Part shown: positions 7,605-16,839 of the stretch, in pieces
Numbering within the stretch: position 1 is the stretch's first letter
How the letters are laid out: every line of letters starts with the position of its first letter
Source: Tianweitania populi
Lineage (GTDB): Bacteria > Pseudomonadota > Alphaproteobacteria > Rhizobiales > Rhizobiaceae
NCBI RefSeq assembly: GCF_014652875.1
Contig: NZ_BMZQ01000006.1
Location: forward strand, 62,001 to 126,000
Direction of reading: 5' to 3'
Length of the DNA: 64,000 nt
Program-made: the position numbers and the translations under genes
The notes under the pieces: model-generated
Database searches by the model: none
Seen by the model: only the letters and a program-made list of their open reading frames with translations
What the model was told of the DNA's origin: nothing

Positions 7605-8570
7605 ATGCTGTTGTGCATGGATTTGCTCTCGCCCGCCGCTCCAATGACGTCGAAATGGCCTCCCCGCTTGCCGGGCTGGACGCGGCCGCGTACTCACGAG
7701 ATCACTGAGACCGACGCCGCATTCGCGGCCGGTATCGCCCTAAAATCGCTCGATGATCTCATCCGTGCAGAACCGCCCTGGTTTGGCTGCTGGCGCGATC
7801 GACTTGCTCTCAAATCAGCCGCTGTTGCGGCCCGAACGCTCGGTCGCAGCGAGGAAGAAACCGCCCTCCGCGACACGGTTTTATTGACGCCTGCAGGCGA
7901 TGATCCCGGGCCAGCTGGCAAGCTGTTTCTGGCCACACGAATGCTGATACGCCAATCCGGGACAATCACTACCGCTTTCGTTAAGGAAGTTGCCGCTCTG
8001 CTGGGTATGAAGTGGGACGAAAGCCTTGCTTCGATTCCCGAGATCGTCGATTCTGCAAATCAGTCCGGGCGAGCAGCACCCTTCGCGGTGGCGGACCTGA
8101 TAACGGCGATCTCTGCCGTTCGCCCGGACGCCGAGGTGCTGGCGCTCGGTCTGGCCGACGTTATCCTCGCGCAAAAACTAAACTGGCCAAAACCCGTGCC
8201 ACTGCTGTTGCCCGAGCGGTTTGGTCCGGCGTTCCGCACCATCGGTGGTCGCGGTCGCGTCCGACCAGGCGAGCCGGCCTATCCGAAAGGGATCTGCCTG
8301 GCGCTGGTCGACGGTGTTGAGGCAGCGCTGCGGTCCGCCGTCGAGATCGATCGCCGCGCCGCGCGGTTGCTGGCGGTCGCGCCAAAGGTCCGCACCAAGG
8401 GCGCCGAGCCGGTGATCCGCCGATTGCTGACCGACGACGCCGTATCGGCCTCGGCGCCGGGCTCAAAACTGTCGCGGTGGGCGGCCAACCGGCTGTTCGA
8501 GCGTCTGGAAAGTTTCGAGGCGGTGCGCGAGCTCTCCGGTCGCTCCTCCTTCCGAATTTTTGGGTTGTGA
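7605..8570 (+). CDS. DUF1403 family protein
   Basis: This about 321-residue protein of unknown function has the general sequence pattern of DUF1403 (PRLPGWTRPR, AGIALKSLDDLIR, WRDRLALKSAAVAARTLGR, then an ALGLADVILAQKLNWP segment). The family is typical of alphaproteobacterial plasmids and is commonly adjacent to a ScpB-like gene, as here (2 bp gap). A second ATG at 7617 is possible. A partnership with ScpB in plasmid structure or segregation is inferred from neighbourhood alone. The family call rests on pattern memory rather than an alignment. Confidence 0.75.
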   Translation: MLLCMDLLSPAAPMTSKWPPRLPGWTRPRTHEITETDAAFAAGIALKSLDDLIRAEPPWFGCWRDRLALKSAAVAARTLGRSEEETALRDTVLLTPAGDDPGPAGKLFLATRMLIRQSGTITTAFVKEVAALLGMKWDESLASIPEIVDSANQSGRAAPFAVADLITAISAVRPDAEVLALGLADVILAQKLNWPKPVPLLLPERFGPAFRTIGGRGRVRPGEPAYPKGICLALVDGVEAALRSAVEIDRRAARLLAVAPKVRTKGAEPVIRRLLTDDAVSASAPGSKLSRWAANRLFERLESFEAVRELSGRSSFRIFGL

Positions 8571-8572
8571 TT

Positions 8573-9268
8573 ATGGCCGGATCTCCTGCACTCAAACCAT
8601 CTCGTCGAAAGGCGAACGCCGCGGACGACCATCTGTTTGATCGGGAGTTGGAGGATTTGCCGGCAGAACTGCGCTGGCGGGAATGGATGCTGCGGGTCGA
8701 GGCTGTGATCTTTGCCTCGGCCGAGCCGGTCAGCCGCGAGACGCTGGCACGAGTGGTTGGAAAGGATTGCAGCGTCGATTTGCTCATCGACGATCTTGTC
8801 CAGGAACTAAGGGATCGCCCCTATGAATTGGCGTCGGTCGCCGGCGGCTGGCAGCACCGAACTCGACCGCGGTTCGGCGAGACGATCCGCGCGTCTTCGG
8901 CGCCGACAAGGGGAGGGGCTGCAGCCTTGTCGGAATTCGAGGCGACGGTGTTGATGGCGGTTGGATATTTCCAGCCTATCACCCGCGGCGAGCTGTCGAA
9001 GATTTTTGGCAAGGAAGTGAGCCGCGACACGATCGCAGCACTTCGAGGAGCGGGTTTTATCGGCTCCGGGCCGCGCAGCCCGACGCCGGGGGCGCCTTAT
9101 ACCTATGTGACGACTCCGCACTTTCTCTCTGCCTTTGGCATGGAGACGCTGCGTGACTTGCCTAACATTGAGGCCCTTGAGGACGCCGGGTTGCTTAACA
9201 GAAGCGTTGTTGCCAACGTGCCGGATGAGAACGACAACAACTATTATGAAGAAGACGGCACGAAATGA
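8573..9268 (+). CDS. ScpB-like segregation/condensation protein
   Basis: This 231-residue protein resembles ScpB, the winged-helix partner of the kleisin ScpA in SMC complexes: LRVEAVIFASAEPVSRETLARVVG opens the first winged helix, LSEFEATVLMAVGYFQPITRGELSKIFGKEVS opens the second, and YVTTPHFLSAFGMETLRDLP closes it (motifs abbreviated in runs: VEAVIFASAEPVSRETLARV, YVTTPHFLSAFGMETLRDLP). The start at 8573 follows the DUF1403 stop by 2 bp, so the two genes are coupled. No ScpA or SMC gene is present, so it either joins the chromosomal SMC complex or has a plasmid-specific role with DUF1403. Confidence 0.85.
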   Translation: MAGSPALKPSRRKANAADDHLFDRELEDLPAELRWREWMLRVEAVIFASAEPVSRETLARVVGKDCSVDLLIDDLVQELRDRPYELASVAGGWQHRTRPRFGETIRASSAPTRGGAAALSEFEATVLMAVGYFQPITRGELSKIFGKEVSRDTIAALRGAGFIGSGPRSPTPGAPYTYVTTPHFLSAFGMETLRDLPNIEALEDAGLLNRSVVANVPDENDNNYYEEDGTK

Positions 9269-9529
9269 TAGTATACGTGGACGGGAAGCCTATTCGGCCG
9301 CAAGTCTATATAGCTCGCTCGTTTCTACGATTTTTCCGAAGCAACGACAAAAGTACTTATTAAGTTTTCTCGCACGCGGCATGATTGGGCGACCCCGGTC
9401 GAAACAATGAGGACTGCGATCTGGCGTTTTGTTCGCTCGTCGAAGTACAATGACCGAGGATTTGGCCGAGCCTACTTCGCGACTTCGGGCAGTAGGTGGC
9501 TTTCGAAATGCCAAGTTTTGGGGGAGAAA

Positions 9530-12136
9530 ATGTCCATTCATACGGTGGTCGTCGATGGCCCCCTTGCATTGCGGATGCAGCGTCTCGCCGCTGCGCGTGA
9601 AAGATCGATCGGTCGCCAGATCCTAACGCTGCCTCTTCTTGCGGCTCGGCTCGCCGGCGGCTTCATAGCCCCGGCATCACAAGAGATATTATATCCCGCG
9701 ATACGAGCAGCTCTTGACGCTGGGATGTACGAAGACATCGGACAGGTTTCCGGGCTGCCCGGAATGCCATCTGCTGTACTCACCTCACTCCGAAGCTGGT
9801 GGGACGCTGGCATCCTATCTGAAATTGCGGACAACCCCCGCCTTCGTGACTTCACGATGCTGGAACGGCGTGTGAGAGAGGCGTTGCCTCCGGGTACACT
9901 CGCCCCGCCAGACCTCGTTGAAGCGGCGCTGAAGCGCCTGCATCACGCTCCAAAACTTTTGGGTTCCGTCACGCTTCATGAGGTTCCCGACATCAAGCCC
10001 ATCTGGCACCGGCTCATCGTACAGCTCTGCGACGTTGTTCCAGTGCGATGGGTCGCTTCGGCTCAATGCCAGCGGAGCTGGTTCCCGGGAAAGGCGGAAG
10101 CTTTGCCGGCCGGCCGCAGTCTGCTCGCCGCCGCCGATGTCTGCGCTGATCCGCGGAGCGAGGTGCGAGAGGCGCTGCGCTGGGCGAGGGCGCTCATTGC
10201 GGAAGACGGCATATCTCCAAGTGAAATCGCGATCACGGCCACTTCGCCGACAGCTTGGGACGATACATTCTTGGTGCTTGCGCGCGAGGCCGGGCTTCCA
10301 TTGCATTTTAGCCATGGCGTCCCGGCTTTGGCGACGCGCGAAGGCCAGAGCTGTGCCGCGCTCGCTGATGTTCTACTAAGGGGCCTCTCGCAAGAACGCG
10401 TGCGCCTCCTGTTCGCCCGGGTTTCTCCAGCGCGTCAGAATATCCCCCTCGATTGGGCCAGGGGTCTAAGCCGAAGCGCTGCTTTGTCGACTCCGCAGCA
10501 TTGGCGGCACGCCCTCAGGCAAACGAGGGCCGTGCGGGCAGACGGAGATGCGGCCGAAGAGACATTGTTGCCGGTTATCGAGCTTCTCGCTCGCGGTATC
10601 CTCGAGGCGGATCGCGCGGGACGTCTTCTGTTGCGTGGGCAGGCACTCAACTTGTGGCAGGATGCCTTACGCATGGCGCCTCCCCAAGCAGTTGAACTCT
10701 CGCTGCAGGCTCTCCGCGTCGATGGCGGGAAAGAGCCCGGCACCAGCGTCGTGTGGGGACCGGCTCGTCATTTAGCCGGCGCCTCCCGCAAGCATGTCCG
10801 GCTTCTTGGCCTCGAAGCAAACGCCTGGCCACGCCAGGCGATCGAGGATCCGTTGCTGCCGCAGCATCTCCTCGACAATACCAGGCTTCCGTCAGCTGAT
10901 ATCGCCGACGAGGACCGAATGATGCACAACCTCCTCGTAAGTCAGTCTGACGGCTATGCGCTCTCCCGCGGACACAGGAGTGCGACGGGTGCGCTGCAAG
11001 CCGCGAGCACTCTATGGCGCCGCGATCAGGAGCGAATCGTGAGCCGGAGCGCCATCCCTCGGCACGCATTCAGTGAAAGCGATCGCCTCTATGCGAGACC
11101 TATAGATGCAGGCAAGCAACCGCAGGTTCGGTCCAGCCGTGCCTGCTGGCGGGCTTGGCACGACAGCGATCGGCATACCGTGCACGACGGGCTGGTTCGG
11201 GCGAACCATCCATTGATCCTGGATGCACTCGCGGAAGTGCAATCCACGACGTCACTAAATCGCCTCCTTTGCAATCCGCTCGGGTTTGTCTGGGAGTACG
11301 CGCTTCACTGGCGCGAGCCTAATCTCGACCCCCAGCCGCTGGCGCTTGACCATCGAGCGTTCGGAGAACTCGTCCACGCCCTCATTGGTGGAGTTCTCCG
11401 CAACGGTGCGCCGGGGAATGCCGATGAAATCGAGATCGGTCTAGCGGATGAAGCCAAGCGACTGGGGGACGCCTGGCCAATCGCACGTGCTGTCCCACCG
11501 GGCCTGCTGTGGCGCCATACCATGACAGTGGCCCGCGAACGCGCATCCCGCGGATTGAGAGATGCTCTTGGAGAACCTCGTGGCACGAGTTGGACAGAGC
11601 TCACATTCGGCGAGCCCGCCGCCGGGCCTCATCCTTGGACAACGCTTTCGCCGGTCTCGGTGGGAGCGACCGGCATCGCATTTCGAGGCAGGATCGATCG
11701 GCTCGACGAGGACGGGTCTCGAGGTACGGCCATCATAACCGACTACAAGGCAGGTGCGGCGCCCGAGCGGAAGAAGACTATTGTTTTCAATCGCGGGACA
11801 GAGCTCCAACGCGTTTTCTATGCCCTGGCCGCCAGATCGTTGCTGCCGGAGGTTCGGAACGTCGAGTCTCGGCTGACCTATCTCAGACACGAGCCCGCCC
11901 GCACATTGAGCTTGGTCCATGACGAACTCGCAGCTGCGATCGAAGAAGCCATCACCTTCACAGCCGCTGGTGTCGAACTTCAGCGGAACGGTCAAGTTGC
12001 GCCGGGTCCCCAGCCGGAGTTTTTCGATCCGATCTCGCTCGCATTGCCGTCCGACCTGGACGTCTATCGCCGCACCAAGCAACGTCCCTTCTCGCAGGTG
12101 AACAGCCCGCTTTCCAAGCTCTGGAGCAGTCCGTGA
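9530..12136 (+). CDS. AddB/RecB-like PD-(D/E)XK nuclease of a nuclease-helicase pair
   Basis: I place the start at the ATG at 9530, which follows a strong GGGGGAG ribosome site; in-frame codons from 9407 look non-coding. The 868-residue protein has an inactive-helicase-like N-terminal body without a Walker A motif and a C-terminal nuclease domain: GRIDRLDED at about residues 720-728, then ITDYKAG about 15 residues later, then a Q-containing helix (ELQRVFYALA), the PD-(D/E)XK order Asp, Asp-x-Lys, Gln. No iron-sulfur cysteine cluster is evident. Its stop overlaps the start of the helicase gene. The pair resembles AddAB-type double-strand-break nucleases but is shorter than typical chromosomal AddB. 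A role in defence or plasmid recombination is inferred. Confidence 0.75.
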   Translation: MSIHTVVVDGPLALRMQRLAAARERSIGRQILTLPLLAARLAGGFIAPASQEILYPAIRAALDAGMYEDIGQVSGLPGMPSAVLTSLRSWWDAGILSEIADNPRLRDFTMLERRVREALPPGTLAPPDLVEAALKRLHHAPKLLGSVTLHEVPDIKPIWHRLIVQLCDVVPVRWVASAQCQRSWFPGKAEALPAGRSLLAAADVCADPRSEVREALRWARALIAEDGISPSEIAITATSPTAWDDTFLVLAREAGLPLHFSHGVPALATREGQSCAALADVLLRGLSQERVRLLFARVSPARQNIPLDWARGLSRSAALSTPQHWRHALRQTRAVRADGDAAEETLLPVIELLARGILEADRAGRLLLRGQALNLWQDALRMAPPQAVELSLQALRVDGGKEPGTSVVWGPARHLAGASRKHVRLLGLEANAWPRQAIEDPLLPQHLLDNTRLPSADIADEDRMMHNLLVSQSDGYALSRGHRSATGALQAASTLWRRDQERIVSRSAIPRHAFSESDRLYARPIDAGKQPQVRSSRACWRAWHDSDRHTVHDGLVRANHPLILDALAEVQSTTSLNRLLCNPLGFVWEYALHWREPNLDPQPLALDHRAFGELVHALIGGVLRNGAPGNADEIEIGLADEAKRLGDAWPIARAVPPGLLWRHTMTVARERASRGLRDALGEPRGTSWTELTFGEPAAGPHPWTTLSPVSVGATGIAFRGRIDRLDEDGSRGTAIITDYKAGAAPERKKTIVFNRGTELQRVFYALAARSLLPEVRNVESRLTYLRHEPARTLSLVHDELAAAIEEAITFTAAGVELQRNGQVAPGPQPEFFDPISLALPSDLDVYRRTKQRPFSQVNSPLSKLWSSP

Positions 12137-15100
12137 CCGCTGACCTAGATGCTCGCAAACGCGCGCTGACAGACCTCACATCCAATATATTGGTCGAGGC
12201 AGCCGCCGGCACCGGCAAGACATCCTTGATGGCTGCCCGTGTTGCGATGATGATCGCCAGCGGAATTGAGCCCTCAAAGATCGCCGCTATCACCTTCACC
12301 GAACCGGCGGCAAGCGAGCTCGAAGCGCGAATTCGTTGGACGATTGCGGAGCTCCGCGCCGGAAAGATCCCGCCGGCGCTTGCGAAAATAGTCACCCAGC
12401 CGTTGGACGCAGCTGCGCTCGCACGCCTCGAGGCCGCGGCTCCGCGCCTCGACGAAATCACGGCGACGACAATCCACGGCTTCTGCCAAGGCATCATCCG
12501 ATCGCACGGGCTCGCCGCGGGTCTGGATCCCGGATCCAGAGTGGTTGATGCGACCGTCGCCGAGGCCCTCTTCGACGAAGTGCTTGCCGAGTGGCTGAAG
12601 GGCAAGCTGGCGGACGGTGCCGACGAAGATGGAGCGATCGCTACCCTGGCCAAGAACGACCCGCTTGGCGTTGTCGAGCGCGTTCGCGAACTTGCCATAT
12701 TGCGCCGGGACCATCGTACCGCGAGCGCACCTTCACCTGATCTTTCATCCCGGCCGGACCGGACATTCACCGATGCCGTCGGGGCGTTTTCCCGGTGGCA
12801 CGCGGCCGGTCCAGCCGAGACCGGCACAGCGGACCTGATCGATGACCTCGAGCGTCTGGCCGCATTCTATAACGAGGCCCTGGCGAATAGCGCGTTTCCA
12901 GAGCTTTGGCGCCTGACGCAGCCTCCCCGCATCGAAGCAATGTTGCCGCGGTCCATCGATCTACAGCCCTATCGCAGATTGGCGGCCTGGAAGAGTGTTC
13001 TCGGAGCGGCCGAGGGCCAGCGCCGCGGTGACGAAGCGTCCGCCCGGTACGAGCAGGTAAGCGCGGCATATCGAGTCTTGATTGGGTCGATTGCCCAGAG
13101 GCTTGTGCACGATCTGGCCGCGGTTTTGAGCGAAGTGATCGACGCGTATGACCTCCGCAAGCGTGATGCTGCGGTCCTGGATTTCGATGACCTTCTGCTT
13201 CAGGCGCGGCTTCTCGTCTGCGAGCACACGGAAATCCGCGAATGGCTCGCGGGCCGCTACCCGCATCTTCTCGTCGATGAATTCCAGGACACCGATCCGC
13301 TCCAGGCCGAGATCCTGTTTTTCATCGCGGCAACCACGCCTCCCGGCCGATGGGAACAGGCTGAGCTCCGTCCCGGCGCGCTGTTTCTGGTCGGCGATCC
13401 CAAGCAGGCTATCTATCGGTTTCGCGGGGCCGACATCGAGGCCTATGCCGTGGCAAAGTCGGTGATCGCAAAATCAACGAATGGCTGCCTGCTTGCCGTC
13501 ACGGCTAATTTCCGGTCCCGGGCGGAAGTGCTCGAACATGTCAACGAGGTTTTCCAGCAGGTGCTTGCCAAGCCGGGGCAGCCCGGCTTCGTACCCTTGA
13601 CGGCTACGGTGAACCCGCCGCCGCTACCATTTCCAGCTGCGGCAAAGCTAACGATCGACGTGCCGCGCGATGCCCGAGCAGAGGAGCAGCGCGAGGCGGA
13701 GGCGGAGGCAGTGGCCGCTCTTTGCGTACGCTTGATAGGGGCACTTACGATCACCGAGGCTGACGGGACAGAACGGCGTCTTCGCGCGGGTGACATTGCC
13801 CTGCTCGCGCCTACGCATACCGATTTATGGCGCTACGAGCGCGCCCTTGAAGGACAGCGGATCGCTGTCGCATCTCAGGCTGGCAACGCACTATTCCGGC
13901 GGCAGGAGTTGCAAGATATTCTGGCTCTGGTCCGAGCCTTGACCGACCCCTTGGACACACTCGCGTTTGGCGCCCTTATGCGCGGCCCGCTTGTTGGCAT
14001 GAGCGACGAAGAGTTGCTCGACGTCACGGCGGCACTCAAGCCTGATGCGGACGGTCGTCGGCGATTTCAGTTACGGACGGTGGCTGACGACGTTGACCAC
14101 CCTCTCGCTCGCGAGGTCCTCGTAAAACTTCAGGGCCTGCACCGTCTCGCTGCGGAACTCACGCCCATGCAATTGCTGGCGTACGCTATCGAGCGCTTGA
14201 ACCTCCGGGTGGTGATGGCTGCGCGTCATGGCCAACGCAACGCCCGAGCACTGGCGAATCTCGATGCGATTGTCGAGCTCGCCAGGCCCTACGGCGTCGC
14301 CGGCCTGCGGGCGTTTGCGCTCGATCTCCAGCGGGGGTGGGAGCGAAAACGCCGCCACCCCGAGGGACGGGTGGATGTCTCCGGAGACTCGGTCGAAATC
14401 GTCACGATGCACAGCGCCAAAGGTCTCGAATGGCCCGTCGTCATCACCGTGAACTCGTCGACCCGCTTCAAGCCTCAGGACCAGTTCGTCTATCGTCAAT
14501 CGGACGACACCATTCATTGGATCGTCGGCGGCATTGAGCCGCCCGACTTGGCGGCCGCCCGCAGCGAGGAGGAATTTCGCGAAGCGAGGCAACGCGAACG
14601 GCTCTGGTACGTTGCGACCACGCGGGCCCGTGATCTGCTCGTAATCCCCGATCTGCCAGGAGCCTCGTCGCGCTCGTGGTCCAGGGTCATGGATCTGGGA
14701 CAAAAGCGCCTGAGTGAGCTTCTAACCGACATGCTGCCGGCGTCCGAAGTGAGCTCTGCTGATGCCCTCGTCAACGAGCAGACCGATGCGATTTTTAAAG
14801 CCGAGCGCGAGCGCATCGTTGCGGCCTCGGAGCCCATCCTCTGGGATCGTCCGAGCGATCGCGATCCTGACCGCAGCGCAGACACGATCGACAGCTTTGT
14901 CGTGGATATTACCTCGGACGGCCAGCGAATCGTGGGCGCGGGCGCCCTTCGCGGTACCATTCTTCACAAGCTCATGGAGGAGCTTCTCAATGGTGAATTG
15001 TCTGATAGTGAGGACGAGGCCATCCTACGTGCGGGCGAACTTCTTGACCAGCTGCAGGCCGTTGTGGATGACGACGCCATCGAGCGCAGGCCGGATCCTG

Positions 15101-15411
15101 CGGAGATGGGGAGAACAGCGCTGGGGACATTGCGCCTCGAGGAGCTCGCGCCGTTCATAAGCCGGCTGGTGCCCGAGATTCCGCTGTGGGCAGCCACGCC
15201 GCCACGCTATCTTGCCGGCCGAGCGGACGCGGCCTGGGTCGACGATGATCGGATCGCCCTGGTCATAGACTGGAAATCGGATGTGAACCCGGATGCGACT
15301 GCGCAGGGTGCACACGCGGCACAGCTCCGTGACTATTTGAACGTGACCAATGCCGAGCGCGGGGCCGTCGTTTACATGTCAGCTGGCCATGTCTCCTGGA
15401 TCGAACCTTGA
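12133..15411 (+). CDS. AddA-like UvrD-family helicase-nuclease
   Basis: The GTG at 12133 overlaps the upstream stop by four bases. The 1092-residue protein is an SF1A helicase: Walker A AAAGTGKTS at about residues 23-31, TFTEPAASELEARIR, LLVDEFQDTDPLQAEIL with the DEFQD box at about 382, VGDPKQAIYRFRGAD, and IVTMHSAKGLEWPVVI with a YVATTRARDLL helicase motif VI. A C-terminal nuclease domain is indicated by WVDDDRIALVIDWKSD near residue 1046. The order helicase then RecB-type nuclease matches AddA. With the upstream AddB-like protein it probably forms a processive end-degrading complex. It converges on the UvrD gene of the next operon, leaving 9 bp between them. Confidence 0.85.
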   Translation: MTADLDARKRALTDLTSNILVEAAAGTGKTSLMAARVAMMIASGIEPSKIAAITFTEPAASELEARIRWTIAELRAGKIPPALAKIVTQPLDAAALARLEAAAPRLDEITATTIHGFCQGIIRSHGLAAGLDPGSRVVDATVAEALFDEVLAEWLKGKLADGADEDGAIATLAKNDPLGVVERVRELAILRRDHRTASAPSPDLSSRPDRTFTDAVGAFSRWHAAGPAETGTADLIDDLERLAAFYNEALANSAFPELWRLTQPPRIEAMLPRSIDLQPYRRLAAWKSVLGAAEGQRRGDEASARYEQVSAAYRVLIGSIAQRLVHDLAAVLSEVIDAYDLRKRDAAVLDFDDLLLQARLLVCEHTEIREWLAGRYPHLLVDEFQDTDPLQAEILFFIAATTPPGRWEQAELRPGALFLVGDPKQAIYRFRGADIEAYAVAKSVIAKSTNGCLLAVTANFRSRAEVLEHVNEVFQQVLAKPGQPGFVPLTATVNPPPLPFPAAAKLTIDVPRDARAEEQREAEAEAVAALCVRLIGALTITEADGTERRLRAGDIALLAPTHTDLWRYERALEGQRIAVASQAGNALFRRQELQDILALVRALTDPLDTLAFGALMRGPLVGMSDEELLDVTAALKPDADGRRRFQLRTVADDVDHPLAREVLVKLQGLHRLAAELTPMQLLAYAIERLNLRVVMAARHGQRNARALANLDAIVELARPYGVAGLRAFALDLQRGWERKRRHPEGRVDVSGDSVEIVTMHSAKGLEWPVVITVNSSTRFKPQDQFVYRQSDDTIHWIVGGIEPPDLAAARSEEEFREARQRERLWYVATTRARDLLVIPDLPGASSRSWSRVMDLGQKRLSELLTDMLPASEVSSADALVNEQTDAIFKAERERIVAASEPILWDRPSDRDPDRSADTIDSFVVDITSDGQRIVGAGALRGTILHKLMEELLNGELSDSEDEAILRAGELLDQLQAVVDDDAIERRPDPAEMGRTALGTLRLEELAPFISRLVPEIPLWAATPPRYLAGRADAAWVDDDRIALVIDWKSDVNPDATAQGAHAAQLRDYLNVTNAERGAVVYMSAGHVSWIEP

Positions 15412-15420
15412 CTCCCGTTA

Positions 15421-16839
15421 TCACCAGGGAGGATTGAGTATCGGGGAGGAGGAGCAAACGATCACCCGGCTCGATCCACGCGTCATCGCGACATAGAGGT
15501 TACGAGCATTTAGCGCGGCGGCGTTCAGAACGACGGAGATGTCGGCTTCGAGGCCCTTGAGGAGCAAGGTGCTGCCGACCGAACGTCTGGCAAGCGGCCG
15601 ACCAACCAACCGCGACTGCTCGCGGATGGTCACCGTCGCCTCCTGGAAGGATGGTCCCCCTTTGGAGCCTGCAAGCTGCAGGGCGCGCTGTGCTGCGGCA
15701 AGCACCGCCGGCCGATAGCACCGAACCCCTCCCGCCCTGTTGATGGATACCAGAAGATCTGCAACCGCCGTGAGCGTTCGTTCCTCCTCGAAAACAAGGG
15801 CCGCCTGTTCCAGGTCCGACAAGGCACGGCCAAGGCCGCCCGCCCTGGCGGAGGCAATCGACCGCACGAGGTCGTTGGCTGAAAAATTGCTCATCAGGTT
15901 TTCAGCAAATCCGGCAGCCACGGCCAGCGCTTCCGGGTGGCTGACGTCGAGCGCAGCCCCAAAGCCAGTGAGGTCACGCAAGTCTACGGCCTCTACGGTG
16001 ACGGCACCATCGACCTGACGTGCGAAGCGGCGCTGTCCACGCGGGTCCGTGCTGTCGCCGATAATCAGCACCTTTGCGTCACCAGGGACCTGTACAGCGG
16101 CGGCTGCGAGACGAAGTGCATCATCGCGCCGGCCGTCGAGCTGGATCCATTGAACTGCAGCAGGCGCCATTCGTAGATCAATCGGCGTGCCGCTGGCGAG
16201 CAGGGGCCGGAGAGAGAGCAACCAATTGCCCAATTCGGCGGCTCCGGCATTGTTCCAACGCCATGGAGTTGTGAGTTGCCCGACGACCGGGAAAAACGCC
16301 AGAACTTCAGAATTCCAGTCCGCTAGACGGTCTGCCCCGAAGCCGAAGATGGATTGGAAAGGGTCCCCGACGATCGCCGTCGGCAGGCTCTGGGCGAGCC
16401 AGGTGACAAGCGCGTGCTGGCGGATCGAGCAGTCCTGGTACTCGTCTACAAACAGCCTTTCGTAGCTCGCGGCGAGGATATCGTTCAGATGCCCGGCTGC
16501 GACGAGCCGTGCCGCTGCATCACGGATCGTCTCATAATTCGGCCGGGCACCGCTTATGATCCGGGGATCGTGCCCCGCGCGTTGCGGAAACGTCGAAATG
16601 AGCCGGATGGCAAATCCATCCAACGTAGTCGCTCGGTAAGAGCTGGGTTTCACTCCCGCCTTTTCGAGGCGCCCGCGCAGGGCTGCCACACCGGCATTGG
16701 TGTGCGTCAACACGAGAACCGGTTTCGCGCCGCCGTGCCGGACGAGTGCGTCCGTGATCAGCTGCGTCTTTCCGCAGCCAGCGGGAGCTACGACAAGTCC
16801 ACGCCCGATGGCATTCAGGTCGATTTCACCGGCTGCCAT
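15421..16839 (-). CDS. UvrD-like helicase, GajB-like partner of an OLD nuclease
   Basis: This compact SF1 helicase of 472 residues has Walker A VAPAGCGKTQ at about 17-26, TLTHTNAGVAALRGRL (here VLTHTNAGVAALRGRL), FVDEYQDCSIRQ at about 130, VGDPFQSIFGF, and a C-terminal LLKGLEADISVVLNA with LYVAMTRGSSRV as motifs V and VI. Its start overlaps the end of the OLD gene by 14 bp, so the two are co-translated. An OLD-family nuclease plus UvrD helicase in tandem is the Gabija arrangement (GajA/GajB), and both lengths fit. The family's role is anti-phage defence; assignment here rests on domain order and size, not on alignment. Confidence 0.75.
   Translation of the reverse strand: MAAGEIDLNAIGRGLVVAPAGCGKTQLITDALVRHGGAKPVLVLTHTNAGVAALRGRLEKAGVKPSSYRATTLDGFAIRLISTFPQRAGHDPRIISGARPNYETIRDAAARLVAAGHLNDILAASYERLFVDEYQDCSIRQHALVTWLAQSLPTAIVGDPFQSIFGFGADRLADWNSEVLAFFPVVGQLTTPWRWNNAGAAELGNWLLSLRPLLASGTPIDLRMAPAAVQWIQLDGRRDDALRLAAAAVQVPGDAKVLIIGDSTDPRGQRRFARQVDGAVTVEAVDLRDLTGFGAALDVSHPEALAVAAGFAENLMSNFSANDLVRSIASARAGGLGRALSDLEQAALVFEEERTLTAVADLLVSINRAGGVRCYRPAVLAAAQRALQLAGSKGGPSFQEATVTIREQSRLVGRPLARRSVGSTLLLKGLEADISVVLNAAALNARNLYVAMTRGSSRVIVCSSSPILNPPW

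Noticed and set aside
9269-9529. Possible small gene between ScpB and the AddB-like gene
   Set aside because: A minus-strand frame of 83 codons and a plus-strand extension of the nuclease gene exist, but neither has a start signal or family resemblance.
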